A DNA stretch of 64,000 nucleotides, from NCBI RefSeq assembly GCF_000739635.1, contig NZ_BATQ01000185.1, forward strand, positions 42,464 through 106,463. The letters run 5' to 3'. Position numbers and translations under genes: made by a program. Below are positions 52,210 to 61,615 of this stretch, in pieces (positions within the stretch are counted from its first letter, which is position 1; every line of letters begins with the position of its first letter). The notes beneath the pieces were generated by a model that ran no database searches, was not told where the DNA came from, and saw only the letters and a program-made list of their open reading frames with translations. Origin of the DNA: Verrucomicrobium sp. BvORR034 (GTDB taxonomy: Bacteria > Verrucomicrobiota > Verrucomicrobiia > Verrucomicrobiales > Verrucomicrobiaceae).

Positions 52210-52590
52210 CTAGCGGGGTTTTACGGTGAGTGCGTCCATCAGCTCCCGATTCTGCTTGTCGATGATCACGGGAGAGACTTGCACTGCCTGGTCGGCTTTC
52301 ACATCCTGGGCGCTCAGGGCCTTTTCGCCAGATTTAGCCTCACGGCCCGGGATGATGCTGGATCGTGCCTCGAGGGTTCGAGACTTCATCAAGGGCGAGG
52401 TTTGAACCACGAACACCGCATCTGACGGGGCCGCTGAGTCCTGAGCCAAAGGTTGGGGGGCTAATGCGACTTTTGATGGCTCCACCTTGGATTGGACGTC
52501 CTTGTCTGGCTCAGACTTGGGGGAGCAGCTTCCCACCATAAGCATGGTGAGGACAGCCAGCACGCCACTTAGGAGCGATGTCACGGACAT
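52210..52590 (-). CDS. Small predicted lipoprotein
   Basis: 126 residues from the ATG at 52590, preceded by GGGAG. Signal LLSGVLAVLTMLMVGSC with lipobox M-V-G-S-C; the Cys would be lipidated. The mature part is short, charged and apparently unstructured (SPKSEPDKDVQSKVEPSKVA, then AQDVKADQAVQVSPVIIDKQ). No family recognised. It is the first gene of the leftward run, 46 bp before the 3979-residue protein, so a helper in export or attachment of that protein is possible but unsupported by motif. Confidence 0.72.
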   Translation of the reverse strand: MSVTSLLSGVLAVLTMLMVGSCSPKSEPDKDVQSKVEPSKVALAPQPLAQDSAAPSDAVFVVQTSPLMKSRTLEARSSIIPGREAKSGEKALSAQDVKADQAVQVSPVIIDKQNRELMDALTVKPR

Positions 52591-53069
52591 ACTCTCCCTG
52601 CTCCCGGGAAGGGGACGCAGAGGGACTTCTTTCTCCAGAGAACTGAAATTCGAGGAACAAACGCCACTCCTTGTCTCGTTTACGAGGTCGCGGCTGACAT
52701 GCTCCTGCATTATGCAGAATTTATGATGCATGGGTTTGTTATTTTTAACGATGTATTTAACAAACGCGCAATCAAAAAACTGTGAATATTGTTTTGATGG
52801 ATATTATAGCTTTTGCAATCAATTATCCTTTTGGATAGGTGTTGAGGTTGGCTGTTTTGTCCATACCGGACTCGAGCACTGACCCAACCCGAGTTGGGCA
52901 CCTGTATTTCGGCCCGTGGGAATAGGATGGTCGATCACCTCAACACGTACTGGGGTGGACCTCGTCCGCTGCGGTCAGAACGACCAAGGGCCGGGACAAA
53001 AATGTCCCTCCCTTGCTGTACGCGTCCTCCCGCGCCAGCTCATGTCTTGTGTCTCCCGCGCAGCGGGCT
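52591..53069. promoter_or_regulatory. AT-rich upstream region of the giant-protein operon
   Basis: About 52730-52860 is strikingly AT-rich for this genome (for example TTTTTAACGATGTATTTAAC and TGTGAATATTGTTTTGATGG). It lies just upstream of the lipoprotein gene that heads the giant-protein operon, so it probably holds the promoter; no single -35/-10 pair could be fixed. 52870-53069 has no recognisable gene. The weak hairpin near 53055-53072 may end the DUF1592 transcript. Confidence 0.45.
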
Positions 53070-55739
53070 CTACCTCGAACGGAAGATCTCACTCGTCAGG
53101 CATTCAGCGACGATGGAGCGCAGGCCGAGGCCCTGTTGCTTCGCCTTGTCGTGAATGTCCTGAATGACGAAGTCATCTGTGGATTCCATGAGGCGGCCGG
53201 TGCTGTAGCTGAGCATCTCACCTATGAGGTGGCGGATGAAGAGATCTTCCCGGGTCTTGCGCAGGATTTCTTTGAAGCCTGCGAAGTCTTGGTAGGTCTC
53301 GCCAGAGGGGAACTCCCCGGTGGTATCGATCACGGGCGCCGGTGCATCTTTCTTCTTGGGCTTGGGATAGGTGGTACGCCATCGTCCGATGGGGTCGAAG
53401 GCCTCCAGGCTGAAGCCGAGGGGATCGATCTTGTGATGACACTCCGCGCAGGTCTTGTCCGTGCTGTGTTTCGCAAGGCGCTCGCGGATGGTGGTGGCAC
53501 CGGAAACATCGGGCTCGATGGCGGGCACTTCATCCGGCGGCGGCGGCGGATGAATGCCGAGGATGTTCTCACTGACCCACACGCCGCGAGTGACGGGAGA
53601 GCTCTCAACCCCGTTGGCGCTCACGGTGAGCACGCCCGCCATGCCCATGAGACCACCGCGATGCTGGTTGCCCTGAAGGCTCACCTTCTTGAAACCATCG
53701 GCAAGACGCAACGATTTCGCCTCGGGCAACTCGTAGAGTTTCGCGAGCTTCTTGTCCACGAAGGTGTAGTCCGCACTGATGAACTGCGCCGCAGAACCAT
53801 TGTTCTTGAGCAGATAACGGAAGAAGAGGCGCACTTCCGCCTTCATGGAATCTGGCAGATCCTCGGCGTAGTAGGAGCGGTTCGTCTCACGCGGGGGCGG
53901 TTGGCTGCCCAGGTCGCGCAGGCTCAACCAGCTGTCGAGGAAACCATTCACGAACGCGGTGCTCCTTTCATCGGAGAGCATGCGTTGTACTTGCTTCTTC
54001 AGTTCCGCATCCTGGGTGAGCTGACCTGATTTGGCAGCGTCGAGCAGCGCCCGATCCGGCGGCCCTGCCCACAAGGCAAAGGAAAGGCGGGAGGCGAGAT
54101 CGTAAGGCTTCAGCGCCTTCGAGGATTCATCGGTGATCTCACTGAGATAGAGGAAGGACGGCGAGCACAAGATGAGCTTCACCACATCCTGCGCAGCCTG
54201 GCGGGGTGCGGCCTTTTCCCCCAGGCGCTTTTCATAGAGCGCGCGGAGAGGTTGGCGGTCGCTGTCAGTCAGTGGTCGGCGATAGGCCTTCTCTGCGAAT
54301 GCCAGGAGCTGGTCCACTGCACGATCTTCCTTGAACCCTTCCGGACCGAAGACCGCGACTTCTTCCGCGCTGCCGCCCTTCTCCTGCACGGGCCCCTTGA
54401 TCTTGACTTCACTGATGCGGATGTGCGGCAGCTTGCCCTCCCGCAGGATGTGAGCGCGGCCCACGAGGGAGGTCGGAATCTTTTCCTTGAACTCGTCTTT
54501 GTACCTCTGATTGATCGTGATCACCGAGGCGCGCGATTCATAGGGGCCATTGGGGAAGATGAAACGCGGTGTCTGCCCTGCCTCCAGCCACACGCGGAAA
54601 TAGAGGCGCGTGGGCTTGTCGTCAGGCACGGTCTTCGTCGCGAGCACGGGCTCGATGGCCTGGGGATAGTGGATGTGGCCCTTGGTCACGTCCCCGGGCA
54701 CGATGCCCAGGATGAATGGCTCGGAGAGATCGATGCCGAAGATCGCGGGATCGTAGTGCGTGTCGCGGTGCTTGGCCTGCGCCTCCACTTCGATGTCGTA
54801 CATTCCAGACACGGGCACCCCGTTCAGGAAGTCCTCGATATGGCCGTAGCCGCCCTGACGCGTGTCCGTGTTGGGCTGCTCGTAGAGGTTCAGGAAACCA
54901 AAGTTGAAGGCGTCCTTGTGGGAGCCTTGCAGTTCCTCATACTGGACGAAATGGCCGTTGAAGCGCCATTGCTGCGGCTCCATCACGGGCTTGCCAAGCC
55001 GCGTCTCCACCAGCCGGTTGGCTGCCTGGAAATACTGGTCCACCAGGAATCCGGAAGTCACCAGTGTCTGGCCGATCGTATCGATGTGGCGGCTCGTTTT
55101 CTCCTTTGGGAAATCGGCGGTTAGTCCCAGCGTATCCACGCGGCGGCCGAAGAGCGTGGCGATGGTGTTTTCATATTCGCGGCTCGAAAGGCGACGCATC
55201 ACGGTGCGCGAGCCGGAGCTTTCCAGTTTGCTGCGCGCCGCCACGGTGCCCTCTCGCAACGCACGCAGCATGGCAAGACGCTCTTCGTCGGACGGCTGGT
55301 CCGCCTTCTTCGGCGGCATTTCCTTCAGGGTGATCTGGTCGATGATCTCCTTGGCCGAGATCAGGTCCGCGATGGACTTCAAGGGCAGGCCGAAGGACTC
55401 GAAATCCCGGTCGCCTTTCTGAAGGTTGGAGTCATGACACTCGATGCAGTACTTGCCCAGGAAATGATTCACCTGTTGCGGTGAAGTCAGGGCAGGCTGC
55501 GGCTTGGGTGCCGCCACGACGGGCTGGGCCGCAGCGGCGGGTGTCGGCGTCACGGGTGCCACAGGTGCCTGAGATGGCGGCGTGGGAGCGGAGGACGTGG
55601 CGGCAGCGCCTTCTGGTTTCGCCGCAGGCTGCGGGTTCGGTGAAGGAGCCGGTGATTTATCGTCACCTTGCGCAGCGGCACCACAGAAAGCCATCGCCGA
55701 CACTCCGGCGACGAGACAGAGAGAATGAAAAACGCGCAT
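53070..55739 (-). CDS. PVC-type cytochrome c protein (DUF1592/DUF1588/DUF1585 family)
   Basis: 889 residues. Signal peptide (MRVFHSLCLVAGVSAMAFCG), then a long Pro/Ala linker and an N-terminal planctomycete-type haem motif CIECH (GKYCIECHDSNLQKGDRDFE). DUF1587 and DUF1595-like regions (RRLSSREYENTIATLFG) precede the DUF1592 segment (DLASRLSFALWAGPPDRALL), the DUF1588 block with CAECHHKIDPLGFSLEAFDP and the C-terminal DUF1585 (FVIQDIHDKAKQQGLGLRSI). The family is thought to be a secreted electron-transfer protein that always accompanies a DUF1552 partner. Its ATG overlaps the DUF1552 stop by 1 base (TGATG), so translation is coupled. Confidence 0.93.
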   Translation of the reverse strand: MRVFHSLCLVAGVSAMAFCGAAAQGDDKSPAPSPNPQPAAKPEGAAATSSAPTPPSQAPVAPVTPTPAAAAQPVVAAPKPQPALTSPQQVNHFLGKYCIECHDSNLQKGDRDFESFGLPLKSIADLISAKEIIDQITLKEMPPKKADQPSDEERLAMLRALREGTVAARSKLESSGSRTVMRRLSSREYENTIATLFGRRVDTLGLTADFPKEKTSRHIDTIGQTLVTSGFLVDQYFQAANRLVETRLGKPVMEPQQWRFNGHFVQYEELQGSHKDAFNFGFLNLYEQPNTDTRQGGYGHIEDFLNGVPVSGMYDIEVEAQAKHRDTHYDPAIFGIDLSEPFILGIVPGDVTKGHIHYPQAIEPVLATKTVPDDKPTRLYFRVWLEAGQTPRFIFPNGPYESRASVITINQRYKDEFKEKIPTSLVGRAHILREGKLPHIRISEVKIKGPVQEKGGSAEEVAVFGPEGFKEDRAVDQLLAFAEKAYRRPLTDSDRQPLRALYEKRLGEKAAPRQAAQDVVKLILCSPSFLYLSEITDESSKALKPYDLASRLSFALWAGPPDRALLDAAKSGQLTQDAELKKQVQRMLSDERSTAFVNGFLDSWLSLRDLGSQPPPRETNRSYYAEDLPDSMKAEVRLFFRYLLKNNGSAAQFISADYTFVDKKLAKLYELPEAKSLRLADGFKKVSLQGNQHRGGLMGMAGVLTVSANGVESSPVTRGVWVSENILGIHPPPPPDEVPAIEPDVSGATTIRERLAKHSTDKTCAECHHKIDPLGFSLEAFDPIGRWRTTYPKPKKKDAPAPVIDTTGEFPSGETYQDFAGFKEILRKTREDLFIRHLIGEMLSYSTGRLMESTDDFVIQDIHDKAKQQGLGLRSIVAECLTSEIFRSR

Positions 55740-57010
55740 CAAGCAAAACGGCCAGTGCTGCTGCCAAAGCGGTCGGTTTCCACGCCCATCTTCTGCGCGA
55801 TATCTACGAAGAGATTGCACAGCGGCACCTTGTTGATGCCGTCACGCGGCACCTGGCGGTACTCACCGTGCTTGTAGCCACCACCGGCGAGGATGATGGG
55901 CAGATCCGAGTTCTTGTGGGAGTTCCCGTCCCCCATCCCACTGCCGAAGAGCACGGTGGTGGAGTCCAGCAGGGTGCGATCCCCGTCGTTCACCTTGGAC
56001 AGGCGGGCGACGAATTTGCCAAAGTGCTCGATCTGATACCTCTCCAGGGCGATGAGGCTTGCGATCGATTCCGGATCATTGCCGTGGTGGGACAGACCGT
56101 GGTAGTCCTTCTTGATGCCCAGGTGCTGCGGCATGAAGTCGCCACCGATCTCCAGCGTGGCGATGCGGGTGCTGTCCGTCTGCAGGGCGAGCGTGATCAG
56201 TTCATACAACAGCGGCAGATCCTCCACCGCATTGCGGTTCGCCGGCTTGTCAAACGGCGCGGCGGGCTTGGGCTGCATGGTCCAGCGCTTGCGGAGTTCC
56301 AGGCGCTTCTCCACATCGCGCACAGAGGTCAGGTACTCGTCGAGCTTGTCCTTGTCCTCCTTGTTCACCTGGCCGGAGAGGCGGTTGGCCTCCTCCCTCA
56401 CGGAGTCCAGGATCGAGGCCTGCACCCCATTCTCCTGCACGCGGCGTTCCTGGCGCTCTTTCGAGTCGCTGATGAAGAGCTTCTCAAACAACTCTGCCGG
56501 ATTCGTGATCGGGGGCACCCGCACGCCGGATTTCGTCCATGCGATCTGGCAGCCACCGTGAATGCCCCCTTCAGAACCAACGGTCAACGAGGGGAACCGG
56601 GTCTCAAAGCCCACCTCTTCCGCGAGGTATTGGTCGATCGTCACATTGCCATCCGGACGGTTTTGCGCCTCGGAGTTCAGCACCCCGGAAAGGAACGAAT
56701 GCACCGCGAAGTGCCCGCCCTTCACGCCGTGATCCAGCCCACGATAGACCGTCATCTGGCTGCGATTGTCCCAGATGGGCTCCAACAGCGTGGTCTTCTC
56801 GTATGCCGCACCCGTGGTCGTCGGGAAAAGCTGTTTCACCTGGAACCCAAGCAGGTTGCCAATCGCCACGAACCGCCTTGCGCCCATGCCTGCCCCTTTG
56901 GCCATCTGGACGGCCGCATTGCCCCCCACAGCACTGGCCTTGAGGGAGGTGAGCCCCGGCAACGCAAGCGTGGCACCGAGGGACTGGAGGATAAAACGAC
57001 GACGATTCAT
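55739..57010 (-). CDS. DUF1552 family exported protein
   Basis: 423 residues. Tat-type start MNRRRFILQSLGATLALPGL. Family blocks visible: RFVAIGNLLGFQVKQLFPTT, YRGLDHGVKGGHFAVHSFLS, IDQYLAEEVGFETRFPSLTV, and the C-terminal TTVLFGSGMGDGNSHKNSDL then PIILAGGG. This is a hydrolase-like fold related to the DUF1501/sulfatase-like group, common in Planctomycetes and Verrucomicrobia. It is the upstream member of a coupled pair with DUF1592, which supports a joint periplasmic function. An 8-bp hairpin lies 27 bp before its start codon. Confidence 0.93.
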   Translation of the reverse strand: MNRRRFILQSLGATLALPGLTSLKASAVGGNAAVQMAKGAGMGARRFVAIGNLLGFQVKQLFPTTTGAAYEKTTLLEPIWDNRSQMTVYRGLDHGVKGGHFAVHSFLSGVLNSEAQNRPDGNVTIDQYLAEEVGFETRFPSLTVGSEGGIHGGCQIAWTKSGVRVPPITNPAELFEKLFISDSKERQERRVQENGVQASILDSVREEANRLSGQVNKEDKDKLDEYLTSVRDVEKRLELRKRWTMQPKPAAPFDKPANRNAVEDLPLLYELITLALQTDSTRIATLEIGGDFMPQHLGIKKDYHGLSHHGNDPESIASLIALERYQIEHFGKFVARLSKVNDGDRTLLDSTTVLFGSGMGDGNSHKNSDLPIILAGGGYKHGEYRQVPRDGINKVPLCNLFVDIAQKMGVETDRFGSSTGRFA

Positions 57011-57036
57011 GCGGGTTCAGTGAGGGGGTAATTACT

Positions 57037-57059
57037 AATCGCCCGAAAATAGGGCGATT
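57037..57059. promoter_or_regulatory. Perfect 8-bp hairpin ahead of the DUF1552 gene
   Basis: AATCGCCC-GAAAATA-GGGCGATT between the upstream oxidoreductase stop (57181) and the DUF1552 start (57010). On the minus strand it is followed by AGTAAT, with no U-tract, so a 5'-UTR element or operator fits better than a terminator. Confidence 0.4.
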
Positions 57060-57180
57060 TTGCAGGAAAGTCGGGTTCAAGCCTTTGAGCAGCGTGGTCT
57101 TGTCGCAGACAACGCTGTCTCAAAGGCAAGGGCAAAGGCCGCTTTCTCGTCAGTGTCGGCCCTCTCCAGGAAACAGAAGC

Positions 57181-58614
57181 CTATGCCAGCTTGTAGCAGT
57201 CGGCCCACTCAGCCCGTGGAGGTGCTCCAGCCAGCAGAGCGTTGGCGGCATCATTGCCAATGAAGCGCTTCGTCTTCGGGTCGAAATTCAGATCGACGTT
57301 TAAGTACTCGGCGATCATGCCCAGATTCAACACCTGGGTGAGCTCGCCTGAGATGCTGAAAGGTGACTCGGTGGTGGCGTTGCCCATGCAGGCCTGTACG
57401 AAGCTCTCAAAGTGGTTCAGCTTCGGCGGCTTCAGCCCCATGGCTTCCTTGAATTCCACCATCTGCTTCCGCGGGTACACCAGGGAGTGGCTGTCATGCG
57501 AGCCACGTTGCACCAGGTAGTCGCCCTGTTTGCGATGCAGCAACGTGCCCGCCTTGCCCGGCTTCGGTGCCACCAGCTTGCCGTCCTTGTCGGGATCGCC
57601 GTATTTCTCCTCGATCTGTACCTTCACCTCGCCCGCCCGCCAGTGAAGCTCCACCGCAGGCAGCTTCTCCCCACGAGCTGCGAATTCAAAGCGGATGTCG
57701 GAAGTGAGCGGGAAGCTCACCTGGTTGTAGTCCGCCAGCTCCAGCGGCGTGATCTTCGTAGGCAGGCCCAGCTTCAGATGATGATGGGCAAAGTCGATGA
57801 TGTGAGCACCCCAATCGCCGAACATGCCGCCACCATAGACGTGGAAGCCACGCCAGTTGAAGGGGTGATACATCTTGCTGTACGGCTTCACCTCGCGAGG
57901 GCCGCACCACAGGTCCCAGCTCTTCAAGGATTCCGGCATCGGCTCCGCCGCTGGATAGCCGGGGATGCGCTCGGCCGCATTCATGAACCACAGCGAGGGT
58001 GACTTCCACGCTTCGATCTTCACGATGTCATCGACGATTCCCGCCGCGAGCATCTGCTTGAACTGATCCGCCCCCGCGGAGGTGTGCCCCTGGTTGCCCA
58101 TTTGGGTGACCACCTTGAACTTCTTCTCCGCACGCATGAGGATCTCAGCCTCCTCAAAGGTGTGCGTCAGCGGCTTCTCCACATACACATGCTTGCCCAG
58201 AGCCATCGCGTGAATCGCGGCGGTGAAGTGGGTGTGGTCAGGCGTGACGACACTGACGGCATCAATATCCTTGCCCATCTCGTCCAGCATCACCCGGAAA
58301 TCGTTGAAGCGCTTCACATCAGGAAACGCTGCCAGATTTTTCTCAACGCCTTTGGCCGTCACGAAATCCACATCCACGAAGGCGACGGGTGTGGCAGAAC
58401 CGGCGGCCGTCAGCCCGGGAATGACGCTTCCGGCACGGCCGCCGACGCCAACGCAGCCCAGATTGAGCCGGCGGCTCGGTGGGAGTTTAGGATTGTCGGC
58501 AGCCCGGGCGCTGGTGAGGTAGGCAGGCAGAAAGGTAAAGCCGAACCCCGCAGAGAGCGAATTTTGGACGAAGCGGCGGCGGGATGGCTGGGGGGATGAG
58601 TCGGGTGATTTCAT
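57181..58614 (-). CDS. Tat-exported Gfo/Idh/MocA-family oxidoreductase
   Basis: 477 residues from the ATG that begins MKSPDSSPQPSRRRFVQNSL, a twin-arginine signal; the longer in-frame extension does not resemble one. Rossmann motif RLNLGCVGVGGRAGSVIPGL (about residues 48-67), the family hallmark VEKPLTHTFEEAE with the conserved E-K-P, and downstream GGMFGDWGAHIIDFAHHH (dimer and substrate domain). The family uses tightly bound NAD(P) to redox-convert sugars. Secreted members such as this are typical of Verrucomicrobia and Planctomycetes. It may share the leftward transcript with DUF1552/DUF1592; substrate unknown. Confidence 0.92.
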   Translation of the reverse strand: MKSPDSSPQPSRRRFVQNSLSAGFGFTFLPAYLTSARAADNPKLPPSRRLNLGCVGVGGRAGSVIPGLTAAGSATPVAFVDVDFVTAKGVEKNLAAFPDVKRFNDFRVMLDEMGKDIDAVSVVTPDHTHFTAAIHAMALGKHVYVEKPLTHTFEEAEILMRAEKKFKVVTQMGNQGHTSAGADQFKQMLAAGIVDDIVKIEAWKSPSLWFMNAAERIPGYPAAEPMPESLKSWDLWCGPREVKPYSKMYHPFNWRGFHVYGGGMFGDWGAHIIDFAHHHLKLGLPTKITPLELADYNQVSFPLTSDIRFEFAARGEKLPAVELHWRAGEVKVQIEEKYGDPDKDGKLVAPKPGKAGTLLHRKQGDYLVQRGSHDSHSLVYPRKQMVEFKEAMGLKPPKLNHFESFVQACMGNATTESPFSISGELTQVLNLGMIAEYLNVDLNFDPKTKRFIGNDAANALLAGAPPRAEWADCYKLA

Positions 58615-58881
58615 GATTTCTGTAACGGGCGATGGGCTCACCGTAGGCAACGGAACAAAAGACGTCGGTTGCGAGCTGACGGGGCGCATGATCAGTAACG
58701 GCATCAGGGGCTCCTGTTTTTCGGCCAGCGACCAATCAAGCCCCAAAGGGTGACGACACGCGGTTCCCCACTGGCCGCAGCCTGCTCCTCGCGAACCTTG
58801 TCTGATTTGCCACAAAAAAAGTCAGCCGGCCGATCTCGCAAAGCCCATCCAAACAAGGGTGAATGGGATAACGCGCTCACT

Positions 58882-59991
58882 ATGAAACCTGCCTCACCAT
58901 CCCTGGGAAACCTCTTCCTTTCGACCGCCCTTTGCCTTGTCGGCGTCACGGGCTTCGGCGCTGAAACGTTGAAAACAGTGGTGCCGTTCTCCATGGGAGT
59001 GGGAATCAGTGATCAGATCTTTGAGCGGCCGCAAGACTGGCCTCTGCTCACCTCCCAGTTTTCCTATGTCACTCCGGAGAACAGCATGAAACCCGCGGCC
59101 ATTCAGGCGCAACCGGGCGCATGGTCTTTCGCCGTTCCCGATCACTTTGTGGAGTTTGCCCGGGCTCACGATCTGAAGGTGGTGGGGCATTGTCTTGTCT
59201 GGGCGAAAGATGACCGCACCCCTTCCTGGTTCAGCAAAGAGGGGGACCAGCCCGCTTCCCGTGAGCTGCTGCTAGAGCGCATGAAAGCCCACATTGAGAG
59301 CGTCGTGGGCCGCTATCGCGGGAAGATAGCGATGTGGGACGTCGTCAATGAGGCGCTTGACGATGGGGCGGGCTACTTGCGCGACTCGTGCTGGAGCAGG
59401 GCTTGTGGGGAGGAGTTCATCGCAAAGGCCTTCGCCTACGCTCATGCCGCAGACCCCGAGGCAATGCTGATCTACAACGACTACAACAATGAACTGGAGG
59501 GGAAACGCCAGAGCATGATCCGGCTGATCGAATCACTCCGCGCCCAGAAGATCCCCTTGCACGCCATTGGACTGCAGGGGCATTACGAACTGGACTCGGT
59601 CCCGTTTGAAGCCCTTGAAAAAACCCTGCAGGCCATGCGTGCCATGAAGATGAAAGTCGTCATCTCCGAGCTGGACATCGACGTCATTCCACGCGGGCGC
59701 TGGTGGGCGGACAATGGTGCAGAGCGGGAGGCGCTCTCCAAGCACAATCCCTATGCGCAGGGCTGCCCTCCGGAAATCCTGCAACGACAGGCCGCGCAGT
59801 ATGCCCAGCTCTTCCGGCTCTTTAACAAGTACTCCGATACCATCGCGCGCGTCTCTTTCTGGAACCTCCACGACGGACAAAGCTGGTTGAACGACTTCCC
59901 TTGGAAGCGTGACAATCATCCACTGCTGTTCGATCGAAACGGGGTGCCCAAGCCTGCCTACCATGAAGTGATGCGGGTGTTTCAACCTTGA
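58882..59991 (+). CDS. Secreted GH10 endo-1,4-beta-xylanase
   Basis: 369 residues. ATG 58882 begins MKPASPSLGNLFLSTALCLV, a signal peptide; the longer in-frame extension is basic and unlikely. GH10 signatures: YVTPENSMKP (conserved NxMK), VGHCLVWAKDD in place of the usual GHTLVWH, acid/base Glu157 (WDVVNEALDD), GLQGHYEL, nucleophile Glu263 (VVISELDIDV), and the final WNLHDGQSWLNDFPW. The catalytic core is complete with no binding module. Cleaves beta-1,4 xylan backbones outside the cytoplasm. The CE1-like esterase gene starts 51 bp later, so the two are probably an operon that debranches and cuts xylan. Confidence 0.95.
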   Translation: MKPASPSLGNLFLSTALCLVGVTGFGAETLKTVVPFSMGVGISDQIFERPQDWPLLTSQFSYVTPENSMKPAAIQAQPGAWSFAVPDHFVEFARAHDLKVVGHCLVWAKDDRTPSWFSKEGDQPASRELLLERMKAHIESVVGRYRGKIAMWDVVNEALDDGAGYLRDSCWSRACGEEFIAKAFAYAHAADPEAMLIYNDYNNELEGKRQSMIRLIESLRAQKIPLHAIGLQGHYELDSVPFEALEKTLQAMRAMKMKVVISELDIDVIPRGRWWADNGAEREALSKHNPYAQGCPPEILQRQAAQYAQLFRLFNKYSDTIARVSFWNLHDGQSWLNDFPWKRDNHPLLFDRNGVPKPAYHEVMRVFQP

Positions 59992-60042
59992 ACCTTTCAT
60001 CGCTTCCAACTGCACTCTGCCAAGCTGGGGACACCTGACGCC

Positions 60043-60963
60043 ATGAAGCCGCTTTTGCCTGTTCTGCTCGCCCTTTGTGTGCCCTTGGTGGCGCAGGAGC
60101 CCACCGATGCCACCGGGGGCAATCCGCCTCAGCAACCGAGGAAGGCCTGGGGGCCCATCGTTTTGAAAAGCGATGATGTTCCCGCTTTCCCCGCACCACC
60201 GGCTGGCTGGGACAAGGTACGCCCAGGCATAGCCCGGGGCAGACTTGAGAGCGTGGAGTATGACTCGAAAACGGTCGGAACCCGACGCAAAATGAACGTC
60301 TACACGCCGCCCGGCTACACCGTGGGCAGAAGATACCCGGTGTTGTATCTTCTCCACGGCATCGGCGGTGACGAGAACGAGTGGCAGCACTTTGCGCAGG
60401 TGGACACCCTGCTGGACAACCTCATCACTGATGGCAGGGCCGAGCCCATGATCGTGGTGATGCCCAACGGCCGGGCTCAGAAGGATGATCGTCCCACTGG
60501 CGATGTGTTCCAACACGCTCCCGCTTTCACGGTTTTCGAACAGGATCTCCTTCAAGACCTCATTCCAGCGGTGGAATCGCGCTACAGCGTTCTGGCCAAC
60601 AAGGAGAACCGGGCCATTGCCGGCCTCTCCATGGGCGGCGGGCAGGCACTGAACTTCGGGCTCGGTCACCTGGACCACTTCACATGGATCGGTGGATTCT
60701 CCTCGGCGCCGAACACCCGCAAGAGTGAAGAGCTTCTACCGCATCCAGACCAGGCAAAGCAACTCAAGCTGTTGTGGTTGTCATGCGGCAGCCGGGATGG
60801 CCTCATCCACATCAGCCAGGACGTTCATGCCTGGCTGAAGCGGCATGGCGTGTCCCACGTATGGCACGTCACAGACCACGCGCACGACGCCGCGGAATGG
60901 AAGCAAGCCTTCTACTGGTTCCTTCAGGAGCTTTCATTCTCCAGCTCCAGTCCCGAACATTGA
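60043..60963 (+). CDS. Secreted CE1-like carbohydrate esterase (feruloyl/acetyl-xylan type)
   Basis: 306 residues, signal peptide MKPLLPVLLALCVPLVA then Q. Alpha/beta-hydrolase with the family entry RRKMNVYTPPGYTVG / YPVLYLLHGIGGDENEW, nucleophile Ser196 in GLSMGGGQ, and catalytic His281 in HAHDAAEWK near the C-terminus. The lid-less, Esterase-D/CE1 architecture is the one found in feruloyl and acetyl-xylan esterases. Directly downstream of the GH10 xylanase, so removal of side groups from xylan is the likely job. Exact ester specificity is not readable. Confidence 0.9.
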   Translation: MKPLLPVLLALCVPLVAQEPTDATGGNPPQQPRKAWGPIVLKSDDVPAFPAPPAGWDKVRPGIARGRLESVEYDSKTVGTRRKMNVYTPPGYTVGRRYPVLYLLHGIGGDENEWQHFAQVDTLLDNLITDGRAEPMIVVMPNGRAQKDDRPTGDVFQHAPAFTVFEQDLLQDLIPAVESRYSVLANKENRAIAGLSMGGGQALNFGLGHLDHFTWIGGFSSAPNTRKSEELLPHPDQAKQLKLLWLSCGSRDGLIHISQDVHAWLKRHGVSHVWHVTDHAHDAAEWKQAFYWFLQELSFSSSSPEH

Positions 60964-61193
60964 GGCTAGCCGTAGTTCCGGGCAGGAGTGCCAGGATTGA
61001 TGCCACCACCAGCACGATCAGGACTCCATCCGTGATGGAGCTGCGTAAAGACCCTATTGCTTGTGATACATGGAGTTTACAAAGGAGCGTAAAACTCTCG
61101 TGGACGCTCAACAAGCACCCAACGTTCTCCGCGTTGCCAGTTCATTGGTCGAATGCTCTTCGTCTCTCCCCCCAACAGCCCATCACTTACGCC

Positions 61194-61589
61194 ATGCCAA
61201 GCGCACCGCTAGACCAGTCTTCACCTGAAGCCAAACTGCTCCGCGCAGCCTACGCGGCCTTCAACTCGCGGGACATCGTCACTGCCGCTTCACTCATGAC
61301 GCCGGACGTCACCTGGCCACGTGCGTTCAAAGGCGGTTTTGTTCGTGGCCCGGAAGAGGTTGGCGAGTACTGGAAAGAACAATGGAGTGAGATTGATCCC
61401 AAGGTGGAACCGTTGGCGTTCTACCCCGAAGACTCAGGACGGATCCTGGTCGAGGTGCATCAGGTGGTTCGTGATCTCGCGGGCACCGTTCTTGCCGATG
61501 ACCGGGTGGGCCATCGTTTCACCCTTGAGGATGGTTTGATTCAAGGGATGGAGGTTTGTGCTCTGCCATCAGCCAGAGCTGTAAACTAG
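61194..61589 (+). CDS. SnoaL-like (NTF2 superfamily) protein
   Basis: 131 residues from the ATG giving MPSAPLDQSSPEAKLLRAAY. Typical opening helix plus AAFNSRDIVTAASLMTPDVT, then WPRAFKGGFVRGPEEVGEYW and VEVHQVVRDLAGTVLADDRV, a single SnoaL-like cone-shaped alpha+beta barrel. Members act as small isomerases, hydrolases or ligand binders; no catalytic residue is certain. The gap of 230 bp before it has no recognisable gene. Convergent with the TetR gene, 26 bp away. Confidence 0.82.
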   Translation: MPSAPLDQSSPEAKLLRAAYAAFNSRDIVTAASLMTPDVTWPRAFKGGFVRGPEEVGEYWKEQWSEIDPKVEPLAFYPEDSGRILVEVHQVVRDLAGTVLADDRVGHRFTLEDGLIQGMEVCALPSARAVN

Positions 61590-61615
61590 GCGAAGACAAA
61601 GGCACAGGCGTGGAT

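Noticed and set aside
60869..61114. Small minus-strand frame with a hydrophobic stretch
   Set aside because: Overlaps the esterase 3' end antisense, with no Shine-Dalgarno or family likeness.
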